Shown: positions 1-6,253 of the stretch, piece after piece
How positions within the stretch are numbered: position 1 is the first letter of the stretch
Layout: each line of letters starts with the position of its first letter
Source of the DNA: Pseudomonadota bacterium
GTDB lineage: Bacteria > Pseudomonadota > Alphaproteobacteria > UBA9655
DNA length: 9,345 nt
Assembly (NCBI GenBank): GCA_021809225.1
Contig: JAKBAL010000048.1
Span: forward strand, 1-9,345
Direction of reading: 5' to 3'
Program-made: the position numbers and the translations under genes
The notes under the pieces: generated by a model
Seen by the model: only the letters and a program-made list of their open reading frames with translations
Database searches by the model: none
Told to the model about the DNA's origin: nothing

Positions 1-76
1 GTTCTGAGTTTTTTGATGACTTCTTTGAGTATGCTGCGTTCTTCTTCTGAAAGACGTACAATATATTTTTATTCAT
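1..76 (-). pseudogene. IS630-like transposase, 5' end only (edge-truncated, apparently frameshifted)
   Basis: Read on the minus strand, positions 68 to 3 encode KYIVRLSEEERSILKEVIKK followed by LR, which matches the usual N-terminus of IS630/Tc1-like transposases. The natural start would be the ATG at 76-74, giving MNK, but it lies in a different frame: ATG-AAT-AAA is followed by one A too few to enter the KYIV frame. In the KYIV frame an in-frame TAA sits at 71-69 with no ATG, GTG or TTG after it. A one-base loss in the short A run best explains this, so the copy is probably inactive. The rest of the gene lies left of the window. The family call rests on only about 22 residues. Confidence 0.55.
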
Positions 77-107
77 TATTTTTATCTCTTATGTTTGTAA
101 ATCCCAT

Positions 108-388
108 AAGAAATTACCAGCCGCACTCAACTCTAAAATTTAAGTATGACTAAAAACTAGAACAACAGCGCCTTAAGATGGGGGTTTTATTTGGCTTTGC
201 TGTGAAAGTTTGAGGAATTTTAGGGAACGCCTCTCCTTATGAACGACGGGCTTTAAGATTATTTGGCCTTCTCTTTGGAAAAGCCTTTCAAATGAACCTT
301 AGGGGAAGGCTCTCGTACGTATTAACTTGCCTTGTTTAATTGAAAAAAAGTGATAGGATCCATTTTTTTGCGAGGTAAGACTTAATTC
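108..388. other. Intergenic region left of the MFS gene, no gene recognised
   Basis: This stretch separates the IS630-like fragment from the MFS exporter. The part next to the fragment (about 110-150) may hold the outer end of that insertion sequence, but its partner repeat is outside the window, so the boundary cannot be set. A weak sigma-70-like promoter for the MFS gene may be present: TTGTTT at 332-337, a 16-base spacer and TAGGAT at 354-359. A GAGG at 372-375 lies 13 bases before the ATG and is the only visible ribosome-binding candidate. No tRNA, terminator or convincing ORF was found. Confidence 0.4.
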
Positions 389-1564
389 ATGTCCTCATCA
401 TCTCACTCACGTCTTCTCGTGCCAGTATTATGTTTGTTGGCAGCACTCGGGATTTTTTCAACCTCCCTTTATTTGCCTTCCATGCCTGCAATTGGGGTGG
501 CGCTTAATACGTCCATGAGTTCGGTTCAACTTACATTGACCGTTTTCTTTCTGGGATCTTCGTTGGGATACTTGTTTTTAGGACCCCTTGCGGATCGGGT
601 GGGTCGCCTTTTGGTTGCAAAGATGGGGCTGATCCTTTTTATTGCGGCAAGCTTCTGGTGTGCAGAGTCTGAAAGCATTTTGAGCCTTCAAATAGCCCGT
701 TTTATCCAAGGGATGGCTGCAAGTACGGGTCCTTTAATTGCAAGAGCCGTTGGCCGTGATCTTTATGAGGGCCATCACCTAACGCGATATACAGCCACCA
801 TCATGATGGTCATCTCCGTCTCTCCTGCCATTGCCCCGATAATAGGAGGATTTATCGTTTCTCATTTCGGATGGGATATGAACTTTTATTTTCTCATGCT
901 CTTTGGCTTTTTCACAATCCTAATGATCTGGATATGGCTCCCTGAAACCAATGGTTATCGAAAAAAATCCGCGCAGCCCTTTTCAATTTTTAAAAATTAC
1001 GCACTCTTGTTTAAGGGTCCTTCTTTTGGATTGCTATGTTTTGTGCTGGGTACCCAATATGCAATTCTCTTTTGCTATATTACCCTTTCTCCCTATCTTT
1101 TTATGTCTTTTTTTGGGTGGTCTGCACTGGAGTATGGATACATAGGTATTGTTGGTGCTTTGGGGAACATGGCTGGATTTGCTTTTGCCCGTCGCCTGGC
1201 TCACCTTATCCATTTCCATCAGGGTATTTTGATCGGTAGTCTTTTATGCTTTTTGCTAAGTTTTGTTTTTGTAGGGGCCTGTCTTTTCTTCCCAATAAAA
1301 GCCTATTTACTCGTTTTATACGTCGTATCTTTTTTTTGTATCTCCTCACTGGCTATCGTCAATGCAACAGCTGCAGCCATGAATCTTTATCCAAAAATGG
1401 CAGGAACGGCATCCGCCATGATGGGGGCCCTCCAAATTGGAGCAGGAGCCATTGGCAGCGCACTTGCAAGTGTGCTTCCCATCTCCCCCTGCGCTGTAGG
1501 AATAACCATGGGAATTTTAAGTTTTTTAAGTTTTTTGGCTGGAATTTTTATGAAAAAGAAGTGA
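389..1564 (+). CDS. Bcr/CflA-type MFS multidrug/solute exporter
   Basis: This 391-residue protein is an inner-membrane proton-coupled exporter of the DHA1 drug:H+ antiporter group, in the Bcr/CflA subfamily. It has the family length and about 12 hydrophobic segments. Visible landmarks are YLPSMPAI (28-35, typical of Bcr proteins at the end of TM1), the loop 2-3 motif A GPLADRVGR (65-73), ARFIQG (103-108), a motif-C-like SPAIAPIIGG (145-154), and LPET (184-187) before the central cytoplasmic loop. The start at 389 puts MSSSSHSRLL directly before TM1; the ribosome-binding site is weak (GAGG at 372-375). Known Bcr/CflA members export bicyclomycin, chloramphenicol, sulfonamides or small metabolites; the substrate here cannot be read from sequence. 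The gene looks monocistronic, and its TGA is immediately followed by the convergent tRNA-Gln. Confidence 0.9.
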   Translation: MSSSSHSRLLVPVLCLLAALGIFSTSLYLPSMPAIGVALNTSMSSVQLTLTVFFLGSSLGYLFLGPLADRVGRLLVAKMGLILFIAASFWCAESESILSLQIARFIQGMAASTGPLIARAVGRDLYEGHHLTRYTATIMMVISVSPAIAPIIGGFIVSHFGWDMNFYFLMLFGFFTILMIWIWLPETNGYRKKSAQPFSIFKNYALLFKGPSFGLLCFVLGTQYAILFCYITLSPYLFMSFFGWSALEYGYIGIVGALGNMAGFAFARRLAHLIHFHQGILIGSLLCFLLSFVFVGACLFFPIKAYLLVLYVVSFFCISSLAIVNATAAAMNLYPKMAGTASAMMGALQIGAGAIGSALASVLPISPCAVGITMGILSFLSFLAGIFMKKK

Positions 1565-1639
1565 TGGCTGGGGCGGCAGGATTCGAACCTGCGGATGGCG
1601 GTACCAAAAACCGCTGCCTTACCACTTGGCTACGCCCCA
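1565..1639 (-). tRNA. tRNA-Gln (anticodon UUG), CCA encoded
   Basis: The minus strand folds as a complete 75-base tRNA. The acceptor stem TGGGGCG pairs with CGCCCCA over seven pairs, followed by discriminator G and an encoded CCA. The anticodon arm is GCGGT-TTTTGGT-ACCGC, giving anticodon TTG (Gln, CAA/CAG codons). The T arm contains GGTTCGAATCC. The 3' end touches the stop codon of the convergent MFS gene with no base between them, so the primary transcript must run antisense into that gene before 3' processing. Confidence 0.96.
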
Positions 1640-1654
1640 AAGGAAATCGTCTGT

Positions 1655-1683
1655 ACCATAAAAATAAACGGTAAGAATTGCAA
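1655..1683 (-). promoter_or_regulatory. Candidate sigma-70 promoter for tRNA-Gln
   Basis: On the minus strand TTGCAA (1683-1678) and TATGGT (1660-1655) are separated by exactly 17 bases, each matching consensus at four of six positions. Transcription would begin about 10 bases upstream of the mature tRNA 5' end at 1639. The assignment is by position and consensus only. Confidence 0.4.
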
Positions 1684-1718
1684 CTGTTTGTTCACCATCG
1701 AGAAAATATTTTTGAAAA

Positions 1719-1748
1719 TTGCCCTTTACTTAAAAAGAAAATTATCCT
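1719..1748 (+). promoter_or_regulatory. Weak candidate promoter for the ABC importer operon
   Basis: TTGCCC (1719-1724) and TATCCT (1743-1748) are 18 bases apart, each matching sigma-70 consensus at four of six positions. They lie 40 to 70 bases before the GTG start of the first operon ORF. The flanks are A/T-rich, so a chance match is quite possible. Confidence 0.25.
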
Positions 1749-1787
1749 CTTTTAAGACTTAGCTTTCATAAAAAGGGGTTTAAAATA

Positions 1788-1976
1788 GTGTTGAGAGTTT
1801 TGTTTCTGTGCTTTAGTCTTATGTCTCTTATAGGATGCTCAAACTGCTATAAGGAAACAGGAGAATCTTACTTTCAATTTAAAGATCCCAATAAACTTTC
1901 TATAGCGATCAAGGATACAGCTCATGGAGCCGTAAGAAGAAAAACTTTCAATGAAAGGGTTGAAACATGGCAGTAA
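1788..1976 (+). CDS. Small predicted lipoprotein; possible relic copy of the adjacent binding protein
   Basis: This ORF has 62 codons, a GTG start and a good ribosome-binding site (AAAAGGGG at 1771-1778, nine bases upstream). The N-terminus is a lipoprotein signal peptide with lipobox LIGC (14-17), so a product would be lipidated at Cys17. It overlaps the next gene by ten bases in another frame, so the two could be translationally coupled. It resembles the N-terminus of that downstream binding protein: both have an LS-x-x-SLIGC signal, FQFKD (29-33) resembles FEFKD (42-46), and KDTAHG (42-47) resembles KDTATG (45-50). Beyond that it is short and basic and lacks any solute-binding fold. A decayed tandem duplicate is the simplest reading; a genuine small lipoprotein or leader peptide cannot be excluded. 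Confidence 0.5.
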   Translation: MLRVLFLCFSLMSLIGCSNCYKETGESYFQFKDPNKLSIAIKDTAHGAVRRKTFNERVETWQ

Positions 1977-2722
1977 GATTTCTTTTAGTAGGCTTGAGCT
2001 TGCTCTCTCTGATAGGATGTGGCGAGAAAAAAGAGAATGCAGAGGGACCCAAGCCACTGATTGTTATCACATCCCCGGATAACCCTCCTTTTGAGTTTAA
2101 AGATACGGCAACGGGCGGAGATAAAGTGATCGGGTTTGATATGGATGTGGTGCAAAAATTAGGAGAACACTTAGGTCGTCCCATCAAAGTTGTGGAAGCC
2201 GATTTTGCTGCCCTTATTCCTTCTCTTCAATCCGGTCGGGCCGACATAGCCATTGCTGAGCTAGGCGCATCGGATGAACGGCGTAAAAGTGTCGATTTTT
2301 CAGATCCTTACTATATAAATACATTTTCACTTCTTGTGCCCGAAGACTCAACCGTGACATCGGAAAAAGAATTAAATGATAAAAAATTAGGAGCACAACT
2401 GGGAAGTACAAATGAAGCTTTAGCTCACAAGTGGGCAGAAACGATACCAGGGCTTTCCGTTATCTCCTTAAATAAAGTAGGAGATCTCGTTCAGGAACTT
2501 AAAAGTGGGCGTCTTCAAGCTGCTGTAATGGGAAGTACAACAGCCCATAAAATTGCCGCATCGACGCCAGGAGTCAAAGTTATCGTTTTGAATACATCTA
2601 ATGGAGGCGGCCTTGCAATAGCCTTTCCCAAAGGCTCACCTTTAGTCGTCCCTACCAATGAAGCGCTTAAAAAGATGAAGGGTGATCTTGATCAAATTGC
2701 TGAAAAGTGGATCACACAGTGA
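1967..2722 (+). CDS. Polar amino-acid ABC transporter substrate-binding lipoprotein
   Basis: This 251-residue type II periplasmic binding protein (SBP_bac_3/PBPb family, like GlnH, HisJ and FliY) captures an amino acid or related polar solute for the permease and ATPase encoded downstream. Residues 1-18 form a lipoprotein signal with lipobox LIGC (Cys18), so it is probably membrane-tethered. Family landmarks are PPFEFKD (40-46), GFDMDV (56-61), LIPSLQSGRADIAIA (83-97), RRKSVDFSDPYY (105-116), LGAQLGST (141-148) and GGGLAIAFPKGS (213-224). R105 in the ERR-x-x-xDFS motif corresponds to the arginine that binds the substrate alpha-carboxylate in related proteins. The ATG follows AAAGGG (1954-1959) by seven bases. 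The substrate is not determined; an unusually long gap separates this gene from the permease. Confidence 0.92.
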   Translation: MAVRFLLVGLSLLSLIGCGEKKENAEGPKPLIVITSPDNPPFEFKDTATGGDKVIGFDMDVVQKLGEHLGRPIKVVEADFAALIPSLQSGRADIAIAELGASDERRKSVDFSDPYYINTFSLLVPEDSTVTSEKELNDKKLGAQLGSTNEALAHKWAETIPGLSVISLNKVGDLVQELKSGRLQAAVMGSTTAHKIAASTPGVKVIVLNTSNGGGLAIAFPKGSPLVVPTNEALKKMKGDLDQIAEKWITQ

Positions 2723-2754
2723 AAATGAAAACGAATTTTTGCATCTTCACTGCG

Positions 2755-2799
2755 TCATTAGAAGAACCCACCACTACAAGGTGGAGAAGTTGGTAATGA
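2755..2799. repeat. Imperfect hairpin between binding-protein and permease genes
   Basis: TCATTA (2755-2760) pairs with TAATGA (2794-2799), and CCACC (2768-2772) pairs with GGTGG (2780-2784) around the seven-base loop ACTACAA, with an unpaired internal loop between the two helices. It lies 33 bases after the binding-protein stop. There is no T tract, so it does not look like an intrinsic terminator. It may be a decayed palindrome or part of one composite element with the repeat at 2810-2893. Confidence 0.4.
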
Positions 2800-2809
2800 A
2801 CTTATGTTT

Positions 2810-2893
2810 CTGGATTGCTTCGGCTCCGTCGGAGCCTCGCAATGACGGCTCCCCCGGTCGTCTTTGCGAGGGCGATAGCCCGAAGCAATCCAG
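2810..2893. repeat. REP-like palindromic repeat inside the ABC operon
   Basis: A perfect 14-base inverted repeat, CTGGATTGCTTCGG (2810-2823) and CCGAAGCAATCCAG (2880-2893), bounds an 84-base element. Inside it each arm carries its own small hairpin or dyad (GGCTCC-GTC-GGAGCC at 2822-2836; GGGC-GATA-GCCC at 2870-2881) and a CTCGCAATGACG / CTCGCAAAGACG pair in inverted orientation. In translation it gives the WIAS...SRHCEA type of string often seen as spurious ORFs in host-associated alphaproteobacteria. A T-rich stretch follows (2895-2903). It sits between the first and second transporter genes, a place where REP elements are known in other bacteria. Confidence 0.75.
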
Positions 2894-2938
2894 TCTTTTT
2901 TTCTTAAGTTTATTAAGAGCGCTGAGGAACATATATAA

Positions 2939-3601
2939 ATGAGTATGGTCCTTGACTTTGAACGCATATGGCCGTCCGTTCCTTATATTCTTGAAGGCGT
3001 TCAGGTTACACTTGCCTATACGGCCGTTTCACTGTCCTTGGGCTTTGTGTGGGGAATGCTTTTGGCTCTTTGTAAAGTAAGCCATATTACTTTTCTCAAG
3101 TGGTTCTCTGGTTTTTATACCTCTGTTTTCAGGGGAACCCCTTTGCTTTTGCAGCTGACACTCATTTATTATGCAACCCCTCAATTGACGGGGTACACGA
3201 TTTCAATTTGGGAAGCAGGTATTCTAACGTTTACGCTTAACTCAGGGGCCTACGTGTCAGAACATATTCGCGCGGGAATTAATGCGGTAGACAAAGGACA
3301 AATGGAAGCGGCTCTTTCTTTGGGGCTTTCATACTCCTTACTCATGAAAGATATTATCTTGCCTCAAGCTATTCGCAATAGCCTTCCATCTCTTGTCAAT
3401 GAAGCTATAGATTTGGTAAAGGAATCAACTCTTATTTCGGTTATCGGAGGTGCTGACATCTTGCGCAGGGCCAATATAGTTGCGAGCGAAAAATATCTTT
3501 ATTTTGAGCCCCTTATTGTTGCAGGATTTTTATATTATGTCCTTATAATGATTCTGACCCTTGGGGCACGGCTTCTTGAAAAGAAATTGAAAACAACATG
3601 A
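2939..3601 (+). CDS. Polar amino-acid ABC transporter permease (HisM/GlnP family)
   Basis: This 220-residue inner-membrane permease forms the translocation pore of the importer. Only one permease gene is present, so it probably works as a homodimer, as in GlnP-type systems. Landmarks are the N-terminal family region TLAYTAVSLSLGFVWG (24-39), VFRGTPLLLQL (63-73), NSGAYVSEHIRAGI (101-114) and the EAA loop EAALSLGL...IILP (123-142) that docks with the ATPase. About five hydrophobic segments are visible. The start at 2939 is supported by GAGG at 2924-2927, eleven bases upstream; the ATG at 2945 would be too far from it. The stop overlaps the ATPase start (ATGA), indicating translational coupling. 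Confidence 0.93.
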   Translation: MSMVLDFERIWPSVPYILEGVQVTLAYTAVSLSLGFVWGMLLALCKVSHITFLKWFSGFYTSVFRGTPLLLQLTLIYYATPQLTGYTISIWEAGILTFTLNSGAYVSEHIRAGINAVDKGQMEAALSLGLSYSLLMKDIILPQAIRNSLPSLVNEAIDLVKESTLISVIGGADILRRANIVASEKYLYFEPLIVAGFLYYVLIMILTLGARLLEKKLKTT

Positions 3602-4320
3602 TTCGTCTTGAAAAAATTCATAAGTCATTTGGATCCCATGAAGTACTTAAGGGAATTTCAGGACATATTCCTCAAGGGGAAGTTCTTGCCATTATTGGTC
3701 CCTCTGGATCTGGGAAATCAACACTTCTACGCGCAATCAATCTCTTAGAAACACCTACAAGTGGCAAAGTTTTTATCGAGGGCGTTTGTATTAACGAAGG
3801 TCGGATTGATATTGCAAAAATTCGTTCCAAAGTAGGGATGGTTTTTCAGCAGTTTAATCTTTTCCCTCATATGACAACTTTAGAAAATGTCATTTATGCT
3901 CCTATGAAGGTGAAAATACTTCCCCGAAAAGAGGCTGAAGCTTTAGGGAAAGGGCTCTTAGAAAAAGTAGGACTCAAGGAAAAAGCGAATACCTATCCCC
4001 CCCATTTATCGGGGGGACAGAAGCAGCGCGCAGCCATTGCTCGAGCTCTTGCTATGGAACCAGAGGCTATTCTGTTTGATGAGCCCACCTCTGCCTTAGA
4101 CCCTGAAGTGGTTAAAGAGGTGCTAAATGTTATGAAGGATCTAGCTCATACCGGCATAACCATGGTGATCGTGACTCACGAGATGGCTTTTGCGCGGGAA
4201 GTTGCAGACAGAGTTTGGTTTTTGGATGAAGGTCATCTTGTTGAAGATTCTTTGAGTCAGACTTTCTTTGCGTCACCTCAGACGAAACGTGCCAGGGAAT
4301 TTTTGGATAAGGTTTTGTAA
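3598..4320 (+). CDS. Polar amino-acid ABC transporter ATP-binding protein (GlnQ/HisP family)
   Basis: This 240-residue cytoplasmic ATPase powers the importer. All nucleotide-binding motifs are intact: Walker [10 protein letters not shown] (34-42), Q-loop [11 protein letters not shown] (83-93), signature LSGGQKQR (137-144), Walker B with catalytic glutamate [14 protein letters not shown] (157-170), and switch histidine VTHEMAFA (192-199). Length and motif wording match the GlnQ subgroup of amino-acid importers. It overlaps the permease by four bases and closes the operon. It ends 31 bases before the stop of the convergent XRE gene, with no clear terminator between them. Confidence 0.95.
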   Translation: MIRLEKIHKSFGSHEVLKGISGHIPQGEVLAIIGPSGSGKSTLLRAINLLETPTSGKVFIEGVCINEGRIDIAKIRSKVGMVFQQFNLFPHMTTLENVIYAPMKVKILPRKEAEALGKGLLEKVGLKEKANTYPPHLSGGQKQRAAIARALAMEPEAILFDEPTSALDPEVVKEVLNVMKDLAHTGITMVIVTHEMAFAREVADRVWFLDEGHLVEDSLSQTFFASPQTKRAREFLDKVL

Positions 4321-4351
4321 TAAGAATTGTACCAGTAATTATTTATCTTCT

Positions 4352-4822
4352 TTAAACAGAATGGCAATTCATGGACAATTGATTGTCAATAACCCATTTG
4401 GTAAATTTAAGATCTAAAATTTTAGGATCTTCCTTTAAAGAATAAGAATAGACCAATGCAATGCATTCAAAATAATTGTCCACGGATATAACGAACTCTT
4501 TCTCCTTCATAATCTTCATAACAGTTTCAAAGCACTGGCTCATAAACTCAAGATTTTCTAAAGGTGAAGTTATTATCGTATTTATTTTAAGTGGTTCAGC
4601 TAATCTTATTTTTCTAGATGAAGATTTTATAAGATCAAGAATGGAACATTCTAAAGCATCTGCTATGGCTTGAAGAGATCGTGCTCTTGGATTTTTAATC
4701 CGACCTTTAAGGATGTTTCTTACGGCGTGAACACTCAACCCTGCCTTCCTCTCCAAGGCAGGGATGGAAAGGTTTTGAGCTCTCATGCGTTCTGATATTT
4801 CTTTTTTTAATGAAGCTGCCAT
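4352..4822 (-). CDS. XRE-family helix-turn-helix transcriptional regulator
   Basis: The protein has 156 residues. Residues 5-65 form a Cro/CI-type HTH domain: SIPALERKAGLS (19-30, positioning helix), VHAVRNILKG (31-40, recognition helix), then ARSLQAIADALECSILDLI (47-65). Residues 80-150 form a mixed helical domain I do not recognise, with LEFMSQCFETVMKIM (91-105) and YFECIALVYSY (117-127); it could mediate dimerisation or sense a ligand. The only in-frame start is the ATG at 4822, since an in-frame stop lies eight bases upstream. No Shine-Dalgarno is visible, so expression may be low or the message nearly leaderless. Inverted repeats over its predicted promoter suggest autoregulation. It lies between an amino-acid importer and a symporter, so it might control transport, but that is inference. 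Confidence 0.85.
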   Translation of the reverse strand: MAASLKKEISERMRAQNLSIPALERKAGLSVHAVRNILKGRIKNPRARSLQAIADALECSILDLIKSSSRKIRLAEPLKINTIITSPLENLEFMSQCFETVMKIMKEKEFVISVDNYFECIALVYSYSLKEDPKILDLKFTKWVIDNQLSMNCHSV

Positions 4823-4853
4823 ACATTTTTATTTTTATGATCAAATTCATTTG

Positions 4854-4895
4854 TACCATACCGCACAAAGACATTTATGGTAAGCCTTTTGTGCG
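4854..4895 (-). promoter_or_regulatory. XRE promoter with two interleaved inverted repeats (candidate operators)
   Basis: On the minus strand TTACCA (4883-4878), 17 bases and TATGGT (4860-4855) form a plausible sigma-70 promoter whose transcript would start about 25 bases before the ATG at 4822. Two dyads overlap it: TACCATA (4854-4860) with TATGGTA (4876-4882), and CGCACAAA (4862-4869) with TTTGTGCG (4888-4895). Their half-sites alternate (A-B-A'-B'), covering the -10, spacer, -35 and upstream region. The repeats are seen directly; the operator role is inferred from position. Confidence 0.45.
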
Positions 4896-5020
4896 TTTAT
4901 GAATTTTTTATCTTCTGCACCTAACTATTTTACATGTGTTAGTTGTATAAACAGTTAATTCTTTTTTAAAAAAATTTAGATATCAATGCATTAAGCTCCA
5001 CCATTCTCTTCTTATCCGAT

Positions 5021-6190
5021 TTAAGAAAAATCAAGTTTACGTTTAAAACCGTTTAATAAAGGATAGATCTTTCCAATAACCTGTGCGAATCCGCCGTTTC
5101 CAAGGACATTTGCGCTTGTGATTACAGGATCAAAAAGAATATAAAGCGCTGTAATTAAAGACATCATTTCGGCATTAAAGCCTAATTGACTTTCAAGAAT
5201 GGGGAGCATCACAAGTATGCCCCCACCAGGAACTGCAGCAACAGAAAACTTAGCCAATACAAAGTATAAGGCAAAGATAAGGTAATTTAAAAATGTAGGT
5301 TCGGAAATTCCATAATTTTTCAAAACAGCAAAAGCAAATATAGGTATGGCAAAACAATCACCAATAAGATGAATATTCACTGTTGTTGGAATAACAGAGC
5401 GAGCCAAATCTGGATTCTCTGAATTTGCTTCGGCTCCCAGAATCGTAAGAGGCATGGCAGCAGCACTTGACATAGTACTAAATCCAGCAATGGTCGCAGG
5501 TATCATGTTTCTCATACTTTTTAAGAACTTTTTGACCTTGAATTGATTTACTACAAAGTAAATGAATGCAATGTATGTAATTTGTGCCATAGCAATGATA
5601 GCAAAAATTAAAGCATAATCTTCTAATATTCTTGTGATAACGCCATCAAATTGAAGTTTGACCACAAAACCAGCAACAAATAAGGGGATTAGAATCGTAA
5701 AAAGAGAAAGAATTTTTCCAATTCCCTTTTCCAAGTGTTCAGAAATTTTATGAGCGAAGCTCGGTGTAAGGAGTGAGAAAAGAACTCCTAAGATAAGTCC
5801 CAAAAACATAGCCTTATCATTTCCAATCAGCTTTGGCAGTGAAACGGTCCATATAGGTTCCAACTCTTTGATGTTTTGAGGTAATACAAGAGATAAATCA
5901 AAATGATATACCCATGAACCAATAGAATAACTGACTAAAGTTGAAAGAAAATTAGAAACGCACACGCTCGCTAAAATCAAAATAATAACTTTCGTCGCAT
6001 GATGGGCAAGATTCGCTGCCACCTTAAACAAAAGACAAAAGATAATAATCGGCAAGAGAAACACAATCAGTGACTTAATTGACAAGCTAACACTATAAAT
6101 AATGGATTTTATTTCCAATGACATAAAGGGATCTAAAAATAGTATAGCGATAATGACCGCCACTAATATAAATGGCATTTTCTTAAACAT
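5021..6190 (-). CDS. SDF-family (dicarboxylate/amino acid:cation symporter, DAACS) transporter, atypical
   Basis: This 389-residue inner-membrane protein fits the GltP/DctA (SDF) fold: hydrophobic segments through residue 210, hairpin 1 STMSSAAAMP (238-247), a TM7-like stretch PTTVNIHLIGD (268-278), hairpin 2 VPGGGILVMLP (320-330) and TM8 DPVITSANVLGNG (354-366). Relatives take up dicarboxylates, glutamate/aspartate or neutral amino acids with Na+ or H+. Several usual ligands are altered. NMDGT in TM7 reads NIHLI. In TM8, aligned to GltPh, D394 is kept (D354) and so are T398 (T358) and N401 (N361), but D390 is Tyr350, R397 is Ile357 and D405 is Asn365. An acidic substrate is therefore unlikely. 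The start is supported by AGGAAGG (6200-6206), nine bases upstream of the ATG. The gene appears to be transcribed alone. Confidence 0.85.
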   Translation of the reverse strand: MFKKMPFILVAVIIAILFLDPFMSLEIKSIIYSVSLSIKSLIVFLLPIIIFCLLFKVAANLAHHATKVIILILASVCVSNFLSTLVSYSIGSWVYHFDLSLVLPQNIKELEPIWTVSLPKLIGNDKAMFLGLILGVLFSLLTPSFAHKISEHLEKGIGKILSLFTILIPLFVAGFVVKLQFDGVITRILEDYALIFAIIAMAQITYIAFIYFVVNQFKVKKFLKSMRNMIPATIAGFSTMSSAAAMPLTILGAEANSENPDLARSVIPTTVNIHLIGDCFAIPIFAFAVLKNYGISEPTFLNYLIFALYFVLAKFSVAAVPGGGILVMLPILESQLGFNAEMMSLITALYILFDPVITSANVLGNGGFAQVIGKIYPLLNGFKRKLDFS

Positions 6191-6253
6191 GTTCAGGAAC
6201 CTTCCTAAAAAGAGCGTTGAAAAATAGATATGAAATTTGGGTGAGGAATAGGG

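Noticed and set aside
214..339. Open frame reading NASPYERRALRLF...
   Set aside because: The PYERRAL string recalls eukaryotic ribosomal protein eL36, but there is no start codon before it, the rest does not match, and such a gene is not expected in this organism. Chance is likely.
1246..1674. 142-codon plus-strand ORF ending in AGAAGFEPADGG...
   Set aside because: Its C-terminal part is the translated reverse complement of the tRNA-Gln gene, a well-known annotation artefact, and the rest lies inside the MFS gene in another frame.
2682..2967. ORFs on both strands across the binding protein-permease gap (WIASAPSEPRNDG and WIASGYRPRKDD strings)
   Set aside because: They are translations of the palindromic repeat at 2810-2893 and have no supported starts or domains.
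4373..4390. Dyad GACAAT-TG-ATTGTC as a terminator between the ABC operon and the XRE gene
   Set aside because: It lies within the XRE coding sequence, is A/T-rich, and has no T tract on either strand.
4923..4975. Weak dyad (AACTA / TAGTT) downstream of the symporter as its terminator
   Set aside because: There are only five pairs around a 12-base loop in A/T-rich DNA, which is expected by chance.
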